Below are positions 18,044 to 26,521 of a DNA stretch of 64,000 bases, one piece after another (position 1 is the stretch's first letter; every line of letters starts with the position of its first letter). The position numbers and the translations under genes were made by a program. The notes under the pieces are model-generated. The model saw only the letters and a list, made by a program, of their open reading frames with translations, did no database searches and had not been told where the DNA came from. The stretch is from Pseudomonas sp. Irchel 3A7 (GTDB lineage: Bacteria; Pseudomonadota; Gammaproteobacteria; Pseudomonadales; Pseudomonadaceae). Where the stretch lies: NCBI RefSeq assembly GCF_900187565.1, contig NZ_FYED01000010.1, positions 124,001-188,000 on the forward strand. Direction: 5' to 3'.

Positions 18044-18553
18044 TCAGAGGGGGATTTGCGGCGTCGACAGCACCTGGCGCAGCCCCATGAATGAGCGGAT
18101 CTGCCGGACGCCCGGCAGGTACAGCAACTGCTCCGCATGCAGCCGGTTGAAGCTCTGGCTGTCCTTGGTCCGCAGCAACATGAAGTAGTCGAATTCGCCG
18201 GTCACCACATGGCACTCCATGCAGCCGGAGACTTTTTGCGCGGCGGACTCGAAGGCGGCAAACGATTCCGGCGTGGAGCGGTCCAGCACCACGCCGATCA
18301 ACACCACCATTCCCGCATCCAGCGCTTCGGGGTCAAGCAGGGCGACAATGCCCCTGATCAAGCCTGCCTGCTTGAGCCGCTCGACGCGCCGCAGACAAGC
18401 CGGTGGACTCAACTTCACCTTTTCCGCCAGTGCCACATTGGAGATCGACGCGTCGCGTTGCAGCGCCTTGAGGATGGCGCGGTCGATGCGGTCAAGCGGT
18501 GCAGGCTCCACGGCTTTGTCGTTTGATTTGTTATGGTTGTTTGTTGCGTTCAT
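18044..18553 (-). CDS. acdR: Lrp-type regulator of ACC deaminase, AcdR
   Basis: 169-residue Lrp/AsnC-family transcription factor. An N-terminal helix-turn-helix (about residues 20-75, with ISNVALAEKVKLSPPACLRRVERL split around the turn) is followed by the RAM ligand-binding domain (VVTGEFDYFMLLR and the C-terminal FMGLRQVL). It is divergent from acdS with 165 bases between, the standard acdR-acdS arrangement in which AcdR activates acdS. It ends three bases from the LuxR-type gene on the other strand. No clear ribosome site precedes ATG 18553, so the start is less certain. Confidence 0.88.
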   Translation of the reverse strand: MNATNNHNKSNDKAVEPAPLDRIDRAILKALQRDASISNVALAEKVKLSPPACLRRVERLKQAGLIRGIVALLDPEALDAGMVVLIGVVLDRSTPESFAAFESAAQKVSGCMECHVVTGEFDYFMLLRTKDSQSFNRLHAEQLLYLPGVRQIRSFMGLRQVLSTPQIPL

Positions 18554-18718
18554 GATTGTTTACACGCAATAAAGAGTTATTTGAATGTGCTCTGCGAAAA
18601 TAATGATTCTATTAATGGCCTGAACTTGCAACACATATTTTCAGGTTTTTTCTTAAGATTGATTCATCGAAGCCGCCGTGAAAGCGCTTGGATATCTCAC
18701 TCTTTAAGGATTGGCGCC
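18554..18718. promoter_or_regulatory. Divergent acdR-acdS control region
   Basis: 165 bases, noticeably AT-rich compared with the genes on both sides, as expected for an Lrp-controlled promoter. The acdS ribosome site AAGGA is at 18706-18710. I could not place an unambiguous -35/-10 pair or FNR/CRP box here, although such sites are known in front of acdS in other pseudomonads. Confidence 0.6.
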
Positions 18719-19735
18719 ATGAACCTGAATCGTTTTAAACGTTATCCGTTGACCTTCGGTCCATCCCCCATCACCCCCTTGAAACGCCTCAGCGAACACT
18801 TGGGCGGCAAGGTGCAGCTGTATGCCAAGCGTGAAGACTGCAACAGTGGCCTGGCCTTTGGCGGGAACAAAACGCGCAAGCTCGAATACCTGATTCCCGA
18901 AGCCATCGATCAAGGCTGCGACACCCTGGTGTCCATCGGCGGTATCCAGTCGAACCAGACCCGCCAGGTGGCTGCGGTCGCCGCCCACCTGGGCATGAAG
19001 TGTGTGCTGGTGCAGGAAAACTGGGTGAATTATTCCGACGCCGTGTACGACCGCGTCGGCAACATCGAGATGTCGCGGATCATGGGCGCGGACGTGCGGC
19101 TTGACGCGGCAGGCTTCGACATCGGCATTCGGCCCAGCTGGGAGAAGGCCATGAGCGATGTGCGGGAGCGGGGCGGCAAGCCGTTTCCGATTCCGGCGGG
19201 CTGTTCCGAGCATCCCTATGGCGGCCTCGGGTTCGTCGGTTTCGCCGAGGAAGTGCGGCAACAGGAGAAGGAACTGGGTTTCAAATTCGACTACATCGTC
19301 GTCTGCTCGGTGACCGGCAGTACCCAGGCCGGGATGGTCGTCGGTTTCGCGGCGGACGGACGCTCGAAAAACGTGATCGGTGTCGACGCGTCGGCCAAGC
19401 CGGAACAGACCAAGGCACAAATCCTGCGCATCGCCCGGCACACCGCCGAGCTGGTGGAGCTGGGGCGTGAAATCACCGAAGAGGACGTGGTGCTCGATAC
19501 GCGCTTCGCCTATCCGGAATATGGCTTGCCCAACGAAGGGACACTGGAAGCGATTCGACTGTGCGGACGCCTTGAAGGGGTGCTGACGGATCCGGTGTAC
19601 GAGGGCAAGTCGATGCACGGGATGATTGAAATGGTGCGTCGTGGCGAATTCCCGGACGGCTCCAAAGTGCTTTACGCCCACCTGGGCGGAGTACCGGCGC
19701 TGAACGCCTACAGCTTCCTGTTTCGTAACGGCTGA
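18719..19735 (+). CDS. acdS: 1-aminocyclopropane-1-carboxylate (ACC) deaminase AcdS
   Basis: 338-residue PLP enzyme that opens ACC, the plant ethylene precursor, to 2-oxobutyrate and ammonia; it lets the bacterium lower ethylene in roots. The length is exactly that of the family. Residues that mark true ACC deaminases rather than D-cysteine desulfhydrases are all present: the PLP lysine K51 (GGNKTRK), S78, Y294, E295 and L322. The signature AKREDCNSGLAFGGN is intact. Divergent AcdR is its expected activator. A REP pair separates it from the following small genes. Confidence 0.98.
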   Translation: MNLNRFKRYPLTFGPSPITPLKRLSEHLGGKVQLYAKREDCNSGLAFGGNKTRKLEYLIPEAIDQGCDTLVSIGGIQSNQTRQVAAVAAHLGMKCVLVQENWVNYSDAVYDRVGNIEMSRIMGADVRLDAAGFDIGIRPSWEKAMSDVRERGGKPFPIPAGCSEHPYGGLGFVGFAEEVRQQEKELGFKFDYIVVCSVTGSTQAGMVVGFAADGRSKNVIGVDASAKPEQTKAQILRIARHTAELVELGREITEEDVVLDTRFAYPEYGLPNEGTLEAIRLCGRLEGVLTDPVYEGKSMHGMIEMVRRGEFPDGSKVLYAHLGGVPALNAYSFLFRNG

Positions 19736-19760
19736 GAAAACCAGTCGCAAGGAGGTAGAC

Positions 19761-19853
19761 CTGTGGGAGCGAGCCTGCTCGCGAAGAGGGAGGGTCGGTG
19801 GACATAGTGTTACCTGACACACCGCTTTCGCGAGCAGGCTCGCTCCCACAGGG
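19761..19853. repeat. Inverted REP pair
   Basis: ctgtgggagcgagcctgctc and its exact reverse complement separated by about 50 bases, between acdS and the next gene. Confidence 0.93.
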
Positions 19854-19880
19854 ATTGTGGTCATTACGGGGAGTTCCACC

Positions 19881-20345
19881 ATGCACGCAATTTCGCAGGC
19901 CGCAGTCTGGGTCAAAGAACCTTCGGTGGATGCCGGCGTCGTCATCGTGACCAGCGCCGCGCTGCCCAAATACATGATCGACAAGCTGCATGTGGCCATC
20001 GATGACTGGGACCAGGTGGCCTATCTGGTCATCAAGCACCCCGGGGAATTGATGCTCGACTGGCTGCACGCCGGGTCCGGCGCCACGGAGTCGAACCCGA
20101 ACGCCACGTGCGATGCCAGCCAACTGCTGCGTTGCGTGTCCAAGGAGAGTTTTTTGCTGGATGTCGAAGTCAGCCCGCTACCTGGCCTTACCTGGCTGGG
20201 ATCGGTCTGCGGCCACAAGCTGCGTGTCTTCGAACCAGGAAAAGCAGCGTCATCCGACGCGGCGATGGATCAACAGGTGGAGGCCATTCTATCGGTCACC
20301 CGGACGCTGGCCAAAAGCGTATTGCAGGAGCGCTGCTTCACTTAA
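19881..20345 (+). CDS. Conserved hypothetical protein upstream of the PDH-type genes
   Basis: 154-residue soluble protein, no signal or membrane segment, which I do not recognise. It starts at ATG 19881 with GGGGAG at 19868-19873. It contains acidic and hydrophobic strands (MIDKLHVAIDDWDQVAYLVIK) and several cysteines. Together with the next small gene it precedes an E1/E2 pair on the same strand, so it may be part of that operon. Confidence 0.6.
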   Translation: MHAISQAAVWVKEPSVDAGVVIVTSAALPKYMIDKLHVAIDDWDQVAYLVIKHPGELMLDWLHAGSGATESNPNATCDASQLLRCVSKESFLLDVEVSPLPGLTWLGSVCGHKLRVFEPGKAASSDAAMDQQVEAILSVTRTLAKSVLQERCFT

Positions 20346-20404
20346 CGAAAGTCATCACCCGTTCAACGGCCGACTCAATCATTCAAACAACAAAGGCAAC
20401 GCCT

Positions 20405-20701
20405 ATGAGCCAAACTGCCGACTGTCGTCATCAATCCCTGAAGTGGATGCGCGAGCCTTCCAGTGGCACGCGCATCGTGGTCATCGTGTCGGGACTCGAT
20501 AGCGATCATATTGACCTGATGCATCATGGTTTCAGCTGTTTCGACAACATCGCGCTGATGCACGTCGATACGGCGAACGCCGGGCCTGACAAGCGTGTTG
20601 AAGGGCTCATCGATGCGGTAGATCAAGTCAAAAGCCTGGCCCGTACGAGCCCGCCGCCCCCTCTTGAAGCGCTTCCCGACCTGTGCAGGAGTTGCCCATG
20701 A
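20405..20701 (+). CDS. Small hypothetical protein, coupled to the E1 gene
   Basis: 98-residue protein without recognisable domain. A central strand-rich block (GTRIVVIVSGLDSDHIDLM) is followed by a Pro-rich and Cys-containing tail (SPPPPLEALPDLCRSC). Its stop overlaps the ATG of the E1 gene by four bases (ATGA), so the two are translationally coupled, which supports that it is a real gene and linked to E1 function or expression. Confidence 0.6.
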   Translation: MSQTADCRHQSLKWMREPSSGTRIVVIVSGLDSDHIDLMHHGFSCFDNIALMHVDTANAGPDKRVEGLIDAVDQVKSLARTSPPPPLEALPDLCRSCP

Positions 20702-23397
20702 ACCCGTCCGATATTCATGCCCAATTGCCGGGTCAGTCAGCCGAAGATCTCCAGGAAATCGCCGAATGGCGCGAGGCCTTGCTGTCCGTCATCGCCCATG
20801 GCGGCACGGCCCAGGCCAGGCAGATCCTCGACATGCTGGTGACGGTGGCCAGCCGTTCCGACATCGGCTGGCGGCCAAGCCACGGCACGCCTTACGTCAA
20901 CACCATCAGTGTCGAACACCAGCCCGTATTTCCAGGGGACCTGGCCATCGAGGAACGTCTGGCTTCGATCATGCGCTGGAATGCCTTGGCCATGGTGGCC
21001 AGGGCCAATCACGCCTATGGCGAATTGGGCGGACACATCGCCAGTTATGCCAGCGCCGCGGATCTGTTCGAAGTGGGCTTCAACCATTTCTTCAAGGCTC
21101 GCACCGAAAACAGTGGCGGTGACCTGGTGTTCTATCAGCCGCACTCGGCGCCGGGCGTGTATGCCCGGGCGTTCCTCGAAGGACGCCTCGACGAGCGGGA
21201 CCTGCAGCACTACCGCCAGGAAATCGGTGCGCGCACGAACGGCGCAAGGGGCTTGTCGAGTTACCCGCACCCCTGGTTGATGCCGGACTTCTGGCAGTTT
21301 CCGACCGGGTCCATGGGCATCGGTCCGATCAGCTCGATCTACCAGGCGCGCTTCATGCGTTATCTGGAGCACCGGGGCCTGCAGGACACCACGGGCAGGA
21401 CCGTATGGGGCGTGTTCGGCGACGGTGAAATGGACGAGCCGGAAAGCATGTCGGCGCTGACCCTGGCCGCGCGGGAAGGCCTGGACAATCTGGTGTGGGT
21501 GGTCAACTGCAACCTGCAACGGCTGGACGGGCCGGTGCGTGGCAACGGCCGGATCATCGACGAGCTGGAGGCCCTGTTCGGCGGGGCCGGCTGGAACGTG
21601 ATCAAACTGGTCTGGGGTTCCGATTGGGACGGCTTGTTTGCAAGGGATGCGGATGGCGCGCTGGTCAAGGCGTTGTCGAGCACCGTCGATGGGCAGTTCC
21701 AGACGTTCGCGGCGAAGGACGGGCGCTTCAACCGCGAACAGTTCTTCGGCCAGAACGAGGCATTGGCGCACCTGGCGCAAGGCCTGACCGACGAGCAGAT
21801 CGACCGCCTCAAGCGCGGTGGTCACGACGTGGTGAAGATCTTCGCCGCCTATCAGAGCGCACTGCTCGAAGGCCGCAAACCCACGGTCATCCTGGCGCAG
21901 ACGAAGAAGGGCTTCGGCATGGGGGATGCGGGGCAGGGCCGGATGACCGTGCACCAGCAAAAGAAACTCGACAAGGATGCGTTGATCGCGTTCCGCAACC
22001 GATTCAACCTGCCGTTGACCGATGAGCAGGCCGCCGACTTGAGTTTCTTCAAACCCGACGCAGACAGTGCCGAAATGCGCTATCTGCATGAGCGTCGCCG
22101 GGCATTGGGTGGGTACATGCCTGCACGGCCCACCGCTTGCGAACCGCTGGCCGTGCCCGGCATCGACAGCTACGGCACCTTTGCCATTACCGCTGAAGGC
22201 AAGGAAATGTCCACCACCATGGCCTTCGTGCGGATGCTCAGCGGCTTGCTGCGGGACAAACAACTGGGGCCGCGCATCGTGCCGATCGTGGCGGACGAAG
22301 CGCGCACTTTCGGCATGGCCAGCCTGTTCAAGCAGATCGGCATCTACTCCAGCGTCGGCCAGCGCTATGAGCCGGAAGACATCGGCTCGATCCTGAGTTA
22401 TCGGGAAGCCCTGGACGGCCAGATTCTGGAGGAGGGCATCAGCGAGGCGGGGGCGATCAGTTCCTGGGTGGCCGCCGCGACCAGTTACTCGGTGCATGGC
22501 CTGCCGATGTTGCCGTTCTACATCTACTACTCGATGTTCGGCTTCCAGCGCATCGGCGACCTGATCTGGGCGGCAGCGGATCAACGGGCCCGCGGCTTCC
22601 TGCTCGGCGCCACCGCAGGGCGCACGACGCTGGGCGGCGAGGGCCTGCAACACCAGGACGGCAACAGCCACCTGATGGCGGCGATGGTTCCCAACTGCCG
22701 TGCCTACGACCCTGCCTTCGCCGGCGAATTCGCGGTGATTCTGGACCACGGCATGCGCCAGATGCTGGAGCGTCAGGTGGACGAGTTCTACTACGTCACC
22801 CTGATGAACGAAAACTACCCGCAGCCCAACCTGCCTGAAGGTGTCGAACAGGCGATCATCAAGGGCATGTACCTGTTTGCCCGGCATGAATTCGAGGATG
22901 CCCGTGGCCGCGTGCAGTTGCTGGGTTCGGGCGCCATCCTGCGCGAAGTCATCGCCGCCGCCGAATTGCTGGCCAGCGACTGGAACATCGACAGCCAGGT
23001 GTGGAGTGTCACCAGCTTCACCGAGCTGGCGCGCGACGCCCGGGAGGTCGAGCGCTGGAACCGCCTTCATCCAGGCCAACCGGCACGGCTCAGCCATCTT
23101 CAGGCGTCGCTCAACGACCCGGCCCCGATCATTGCCTGCACCGACTACGTGCGCGCCTTGCCCCAGCTGATCGCCAGTTATCTCGATGCCCGTTACACGG
23201 TGCTCGGCACTGACGGTTTCGGCCGCAGCGATACCCGCAACCGGCTGCGCACGTTCTTTGAAGTGGATCGCCATCAGATCGTCTTGAGCGCGCTGACGGC
23301 CCTGGTTAACGAGGGGCGACTCGATGCCGGTGTCTGTGCCGAGGCCATTGCCCGATATGCCATCGAGGTTGACGGCGTGGCGCCCTGGGAAGCCTGA
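20698..23397 (+). CDS. Pyruvate dehydrogenase-type E1 (AceE family), second copy
   Basis: 899-residue thiamine-diphosphate 2-oxoacid dehydrogenase E1 of the homodimeric AceE family, close to the usual ~885-890 residues. The ThDP motif GDGEMDEPES...NCNLQRLDGPV is intact, as are the N-terminal NTI and MRWNA blocks and the C-terminal transketolase-like domain (EGLQHQDGNSHL, GTDGFGRSDTR). GTG 20683 is in frame, but ATG 20698 follows GGAG and overlaps the preceding stop. It is paired with an E2 but no E3 gene is present here. It lies downstream of acdS, so 2-oxobutyrate as well as pyruvate is a plausible substrate. Confidence 0.9.
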   Translation: MNPSDIHAQLPGQSAEDLQEIAEWREALLSVIAHGGTAQARQILDMLVTVASRSDIGWRPSHGTPYVNTISVEHQPVFPGDLAIEERLASIMRWNALAMVARANHAYGELGGHIASYASAADLFEVGFNHFFKARTENSGGDLVFYQPHSAPGVYARAFLEGRLDERDLQHYRQEIGARTNGARGLSSYPHPWLMPDFWQFPTGSMGIGPISSIYQARFMRYLEHRGLQDTTGRTVWGVFGDGEMDEPESMSALTLAAREGLDNLVWVVNCNLQRLDGPVRGNGRIIDELEALFGGAGWNVIKLVWGSDWDGLFARDADGALVKALSSTVDGQFQTFAAKDGRFNREQFFGQNEALAHLAQGLTDEQIDRLKRGGHDVVKIFAAYQSALLEGRKPTVILAQTKKGFGMGDAGQGRMTVHQQKKLDKDALIAFRNRFNLPLTDEQAADLSFFKPDADSAEMRYLHERRRALGGYMPARPTACEPLAVPGIDSYGTFAITAEGKEMSTTMAFVRMLSGLLRDKQLGPRIVPIVADEARTFGMASLFKQIGIYSSVGQRYEPEDIGSILSYREALDGQILEEGISEAGAISSWVAAATSYSVHGLPMLPFYIYYSMFGFQRIGDLIWAAADQRARGFLLGATAGRTTLGGEGLQHQDGNSHLMAAMVPNCRAYDPAFAGEFAVILDHGMRQMLERQVDEFYYVTLMNENYPQPNLPEGVEQAIIKGMYLFARHEFEDARGRVQLLGSGAILREVIAAAELLASDWNIDSQVWSVTSFTELARDAREVERWNRLHPGQPARLSHLQASLNDPAPIIACTDYVRALPQLIASYLDARYTVLGTDGFGRSDTRNRLRTFFEVDRHQIVLSALTALVNEGRLDAGVCAEAIARYAIEVDGVAPWEA

Positions 23398-23437
23398 CGC
23401 CGGGCTTCGGACCGAATCGAATTTTCAGAGAGTGTTT

Positions 23438-24691
23438 ATGAAGAATGTGCATGAAATTCGTCTGCCCGACATCGGCGATGCCAGGGATGTGGGTGTCATA
23501 GAAATCCTGGTCAGGGCCGGCGATGCGGTGGTCGAAGGGCAGCCCCTGATCATCGTCGAGACCGACAAGGCGTCGATGGAAATTCCTTCGACCCACGGGG
23601 GTGTGTTGCAGTCATTGGCGGTCAAGCTGGACGACAAAGTCAGTGAAGGCTCGCCGATTGCCCGTATCGAAGTTGATCAGCCAGCGTCGCCGCCGGTGCA
23701 AGCGTCGGTTCAGCCACCGCCAGTTGCCCAGCCCGTTGTGATTCACCCACAGCCTGCGCCTGTCGCTTCAGTGCATCCCATTGCCTCAAGACCGGACTTG
23801 CCCCTGGCGTCGCCTTCGGTGCGCAAGTTTTCTCGAGAACTGGGGGTTTCCCTGCAAAGCGTTCAAGGCACAGGGCGGCGTCAGCGCATCACCAAGGATG
23901 ACGTCGCGGCTCATGTCAAAGGTGCGCTGAAGGCGGTGCCTCCCACGGTTTCACCCCTGGGTGATTGTCTGCCGTGGCCGGCGGTGGATTTTGCCAAGTA
24001 CGGGCCGGTGGAAAGCAGGCCGCTGTCGCGGATCAGGAAAATCAGCGGAGCCAACCTGCATCGCAATTGGGTGATGATTCCTCACGTCACCAACCACGAC
24101 GACGCCGATATCACGCAGCTCGAACAATTCCGCCAGCAAGTGAACAAAGACAACGCCCGGCTCGGGGTGAAAGTGACGTTGCTGGCGTTGCTGATGAAAG
24201 CCTGCGCGGCGGCGCTCAAGCAGTTTCCCGAATTCAATGCCAGCCTCGACGGCGACGACCTGATCCTCAAAGGTTACGTCCACATCGGCTTCGCCGCCGA
24301 CACGCCCCAAGGCCTGGTGGTTCCAGTGATCCGGGATGTCGATCAAAAAGGCGTCCTGGCGATTGCCCGGGAAATGTCGGAACTGGCGGCCAAGGCCCGG
24401 GCGGGCAAGTTGAACGTTGCCGAGATGAGTGGCGGGTGCTTCTCGATTTCATCGTTGGGCGGTATTGGCGGGACGTACTTCACACCGATCATCAATGCAC
24501 CGGAAGTGGCCATACTGGGCGTCGGTAAAAGTGTCGAAAGACTGGCACTGGATAGGGGCGAAGTGGTTGCGCGTAACATCCTGCCCTTGAGCCTGAGCTG
24601 GGATCACCGCGTCATCGATGGTGCGGCAGCGGGGCGGTTCAATGCCTATTTGACGGCGGTTCTGGCGGATTATCGGCGGTTGGTTTTGTAG
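23438..24691 (+). CDS. Dihydrolipoamide acyltransferase (E2) with one lipoyl domain
   Basis: 417-residue E2 of a 2-oxoacid dehydrogenase complex. Domains: one lipoyl domain (residues 1-80, lipoyl-lysine K44 in ETDKAS), a Pro/Ala-rich linker, a peripheral-subunit-binding domain (about 121-161, ending DVAAHVK) and the catalytic domain with H390 and D394 in HRVIDG. The housekeeping pseudomonad AceF usually has more than one lipoyl domain and is longer, so this is a separate paralogue serving the adjacent E1. It must borrow a dihydrolipoamide dehydrogenase from elsewhere. It follows E1 by 40 bases. Confidence 0.9.
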   Translation: MKNVHEIRLPDIGDARDVGVIEILVRAGDAVVEGQPLIIVETDKASMEIPSTHGGVLQSLAVKLDDKVSEGSPIARIEVDQPASPPVQASVQPPPVAQPVVIHPQPAPVASVHPIASRPDLPLASPSVRKFSRELGVSLQSVQGTGRRQRITKDDVAAHVKGALKAVPPTVSPLGDCLPWPAVDFAKYGPVESRPLSRIRKISGANLHRNWVMIPHVTNHDDADITQLEQFRQQVNKDNARLGVKVTLLALLMKACAAALKQFPEFNASLDGDDLILKGYVHIGFAADTPQGLVVPVIRDVDQKGVLAIAREMSELAAKARAGKLNVAEMSGGCFSISSLGGIGGTYFTPIINAPEVAILGVGKSVERLALDRGEVVARNILPLSLSWDHRVIDGAAAGRFNAYLTAVLADYRRLVL

Positions 24692-24794
24692 CCGGGGGCG
24701 GGCTGCTTTGGCCAAAAGCGAGCATTCTGTCAGCACAGCGTTTGGGCATTTAGCCGAGCCTGAAACGCGTCGATTGAGTGACTTCGCAGAAAGC

Positions 24795-24818
24795 GGGGGC
24801 AGGACTTTACCTGCCCCC
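24795..24818. terminator. Hairpin between convergent E2 and hydrolase genes
   Basis: GGGGGCAGG at 24795-24803 pairs with CCTGCCCCC at 24810-24818 with a six-base loop. T tracts on either side are short, so it is a probable but weak bidirectional terminator. Confidence 0.55.
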
Positions 24819-24825
24819 TTGTTGC

Positions 24826-25656
24826 CTAACCTCGCAGGAAAGCGAGCAAATCGGCGTTGATGGTATCGGCGTTGGTTGTGGGCATTCCGTGTGGGTAGCC
24901 CGGGTAGGTTTTCAACGTGCTGTTTTGCAAGAGTTTGGCCGACAAGAGCCCGGAGTTTTCATAAGGCACGATCTGATCATCATCACCATGCATCACCAGC
25001 ACGGGGATCGTGATGCTCTTCAGATCGTCGGTAAAGTCGGTTTGGGAAAAGGCCACGATCCCGTCGTAATGAGCCTTTGCACAGCCCATCATGCCCTGGC
25101 GCCACCAATTCAAGATGATGCCCTCGGACGGTTTTGCACCAGGGCGGTTATAACCGTAGAAAGGCCCCGTCGGGACGTCATGGTAGAACTGTGCACGGTT
25201 GGCCTTCAGCTGTGCCTGCAAGTCATCGAAAACCGACTTTGGCAAGCCGCCCGGATTGCCTGGGGTCTGGACCATCAGCGGTGGCACTGCGCTGATTATC
25301 ACCGCCTTCGACACGCGGTCTTCGCCGTGGCGCGCAATGTAATGGATGACTTCACCGCCGCCGGTGGAGTGGCCCACATGGACGGCACCCTGCACGCCAA
25401 GATGGTTGACCACGGCCGCGACGTCATCCGCATAGTGATCCATGTCGTGTCCGTCCCAGACCTGACTGGATCGCCCGTGGCCACGTCGGTCGTGTGCAAC
25501 CACCCGGTAGCCGTTCGCCAGGAAAAACAGCATTTGCGCATCCCAGTCGTCCGCGCTGAGCGGCCATCCGTGATGAAAAAAGATCACTTGGGCGTCGCGT
25601 GGCCCCCAGTCTTTGTAAAAGATCTCAACACCGTCCTGCGTAGTGACATAACTCAT
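24826..25656 (-). CDS. Alpha/beta hydrolase of the non-haem chloroperoxidase group
   Basis: 276-residue cytosolic alpha/beta hydrolase close to cofactor-free haloperoxidases/arylesterases. The oxyanion block FFHHGWPLSADDW, nucleophile S97 in VGHSTGGG, the Asp in MHGDDDQIVP and the His in GYPHGMP are present. These enzymes are esterases with a perhydrolase side activity. ATG 25656 has AGGAGA upstream. Its promoter region carries a MerR-type operator, and the divergent MerR gene is its likely regulator. Confidence 0.9.
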   Translation of the reverse strand: MSYVTTQDGVEIFYKDWGPRDAQVIFFHHGWPLSADDWDAQMLFFLANGYRVVAHDRRGHGRSSQVWDGHDMDHYADDVAAVVNHLGVQGAVHVGHSTGGGEVIHYIARHGEDRVSKAVIISAVPPLMVQTPGNPGGLPKSVFDDLQAQLKANRAQFYHDVPTGPFYGYNRPGAKPSEGIILNWWRQGMMGCAKAHYDGIVAFSQTDFTDDLKSITIPVLVMHGDDDQIVPYENSGLLSAKLLQNSTLKTYPGYPHGMPTTNADTINADLLAFLRG

Positions 25657-25727
25657 GCTCGCATCTCCTGTGGGGTAGGGAGGCCATGACCCAAAGCATT
25701 AAACCTGCGTCGCTTGGCTGCCCGATA

Positions 25728-25758
25728 ACTTTAGGTTTAAAGTCAACTTTAAGGTCAA
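25728..25758 (-). promoter_or_regulatory. MerR-type promoter with 19-base spacer driving the hydrolase
   Basis: On the minus strand, -35 TTGACC (25753-25758) and -10 TAAAGT (25728-25733) are separated by 19 bases, the over-long spacing typical of MerR-activated promoters. The spacer contains a perfect palindrome, TTAAAGT-TG-ACTTTAA (25737-25752), as the probable operator. The promoter points at the hydrolase gene. Confidence 0.75.
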
Positions 25759-25777
25759 CGGCTTTTTTGGGTGGAAT

Positions 25778-26233
25778 ATGAGAATAGGCGAACTGGCGAA
25801 AATCAGCGGACTGGCGCCTTCACGTATCCGCTTTTACGAAGCGAGCGGCCTGATCAAGTCTGTTGCGCGCAAGGCCAATGGGTATCGGGACTATGCACCT
25901 GATACAGAGTGGGTGTTGGAGATCATCACGGGCGCCCAGGCGGCGGGTTTTTCATTGGAAGAAATCCGACAGTTACTGCCAATGAATGCCAACGGCTGGA
26001 AGCATGAAGAGTTGCTCAGTGGGCTCAAGCGCAAGGTTGAGGAAATCGAAATCCTCCAGCAACGGCTGGCCCAGAATAAGGCGCAACTGCTTCTGGTGAT
26101 CGAGGGCGTTGAAAGCAAGCCTGAAGGCATGGGGTGCGTGGACAACACCCAGTTGTTGCTGCATCGTCTGCGCGAGGAAGGTGTGGCGCCAGTACCACGT
26201 GGCCGTGATAGTGCGTCGTCCGAGCCAGTGTGA
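25778..26233 (+). CDS. MerR-family transcriptional regulator
   Basis: 151-residue MerR-family activator. The winged helix-turn-helix is at residues 1-70 (MRIGELAKISGL, IRFYEASGLI, NGYRDY), followed by a dimerisation coiled coil (residues about 75-115) and a short effector tail with one cysteine near residue 132 in GCVDN. It is divergent from the hydrolase, whose promoter has the matching MerR layout. The inducer is unknown. Confidence 0.9.
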   Translation: MRIGELAKISGLAPSRIRFYEASGLIKSVARKANGYRDYAPDTEWVLEIITGAQAAGFSLEEIRQLLPMNANGWKHEELLSGLKRKVEEIEILQQRLAQNKAQLLLVIEGVESKPEGMGCVDNTQLLLHRLREEGVAPVPRGRDSASSEPV

Positions 26234-26265
26234 CCTGTCAGGCTCGTGACGCCTGACAGGTTTTT
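26233..26265 (+). terminator. Rho-independent terminator of the MerR gene
   Basis: ACCTGTCAGG at 26233-26242 pairs perfectly with CCTGACAGGT at 26252-26261, followed by TTTT. The stem begins at the last base of the stop codon. Confidence 0.92.
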
Positions 26266-26521
26266 GCCGGATCGTTGAATCAGACAAACAGCAATTGGCC
26301 GAACGCGGTCCCTGGATGAACGTCTTGTCTTGGCCAACCCCCTTCGATACTGGCCGATTTATCCCTGCCGACCAGGTCTCTGGCAACGCATGAGAGGCCG
26401 CTCCCGGCTACCCAATCCTCAGCGCGACCTGTCAACAGCGCCATTGCTCTAACTTCGCAAAAACCTCAAAGCAACCGTTCAATGGCAGAATCACCTCAAC
26501 TTGACCGTTTTGGAGAACACC

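Noticed and set aside
18704..19999. 431-codon open frame opposite acdS
   Set aside because: Antisense to a highly conserved enzyme, composition typical of a shadow frame.
20737..23274. 845-codon open frame on the minus strand opposite the E1 gene
   Set aside because: The plus strand encodes an obvious AceE-type E1. The antisense frame is His/Gln/Arg-rich and lacks motifs; long antisense frames are common in GC-rich genes.
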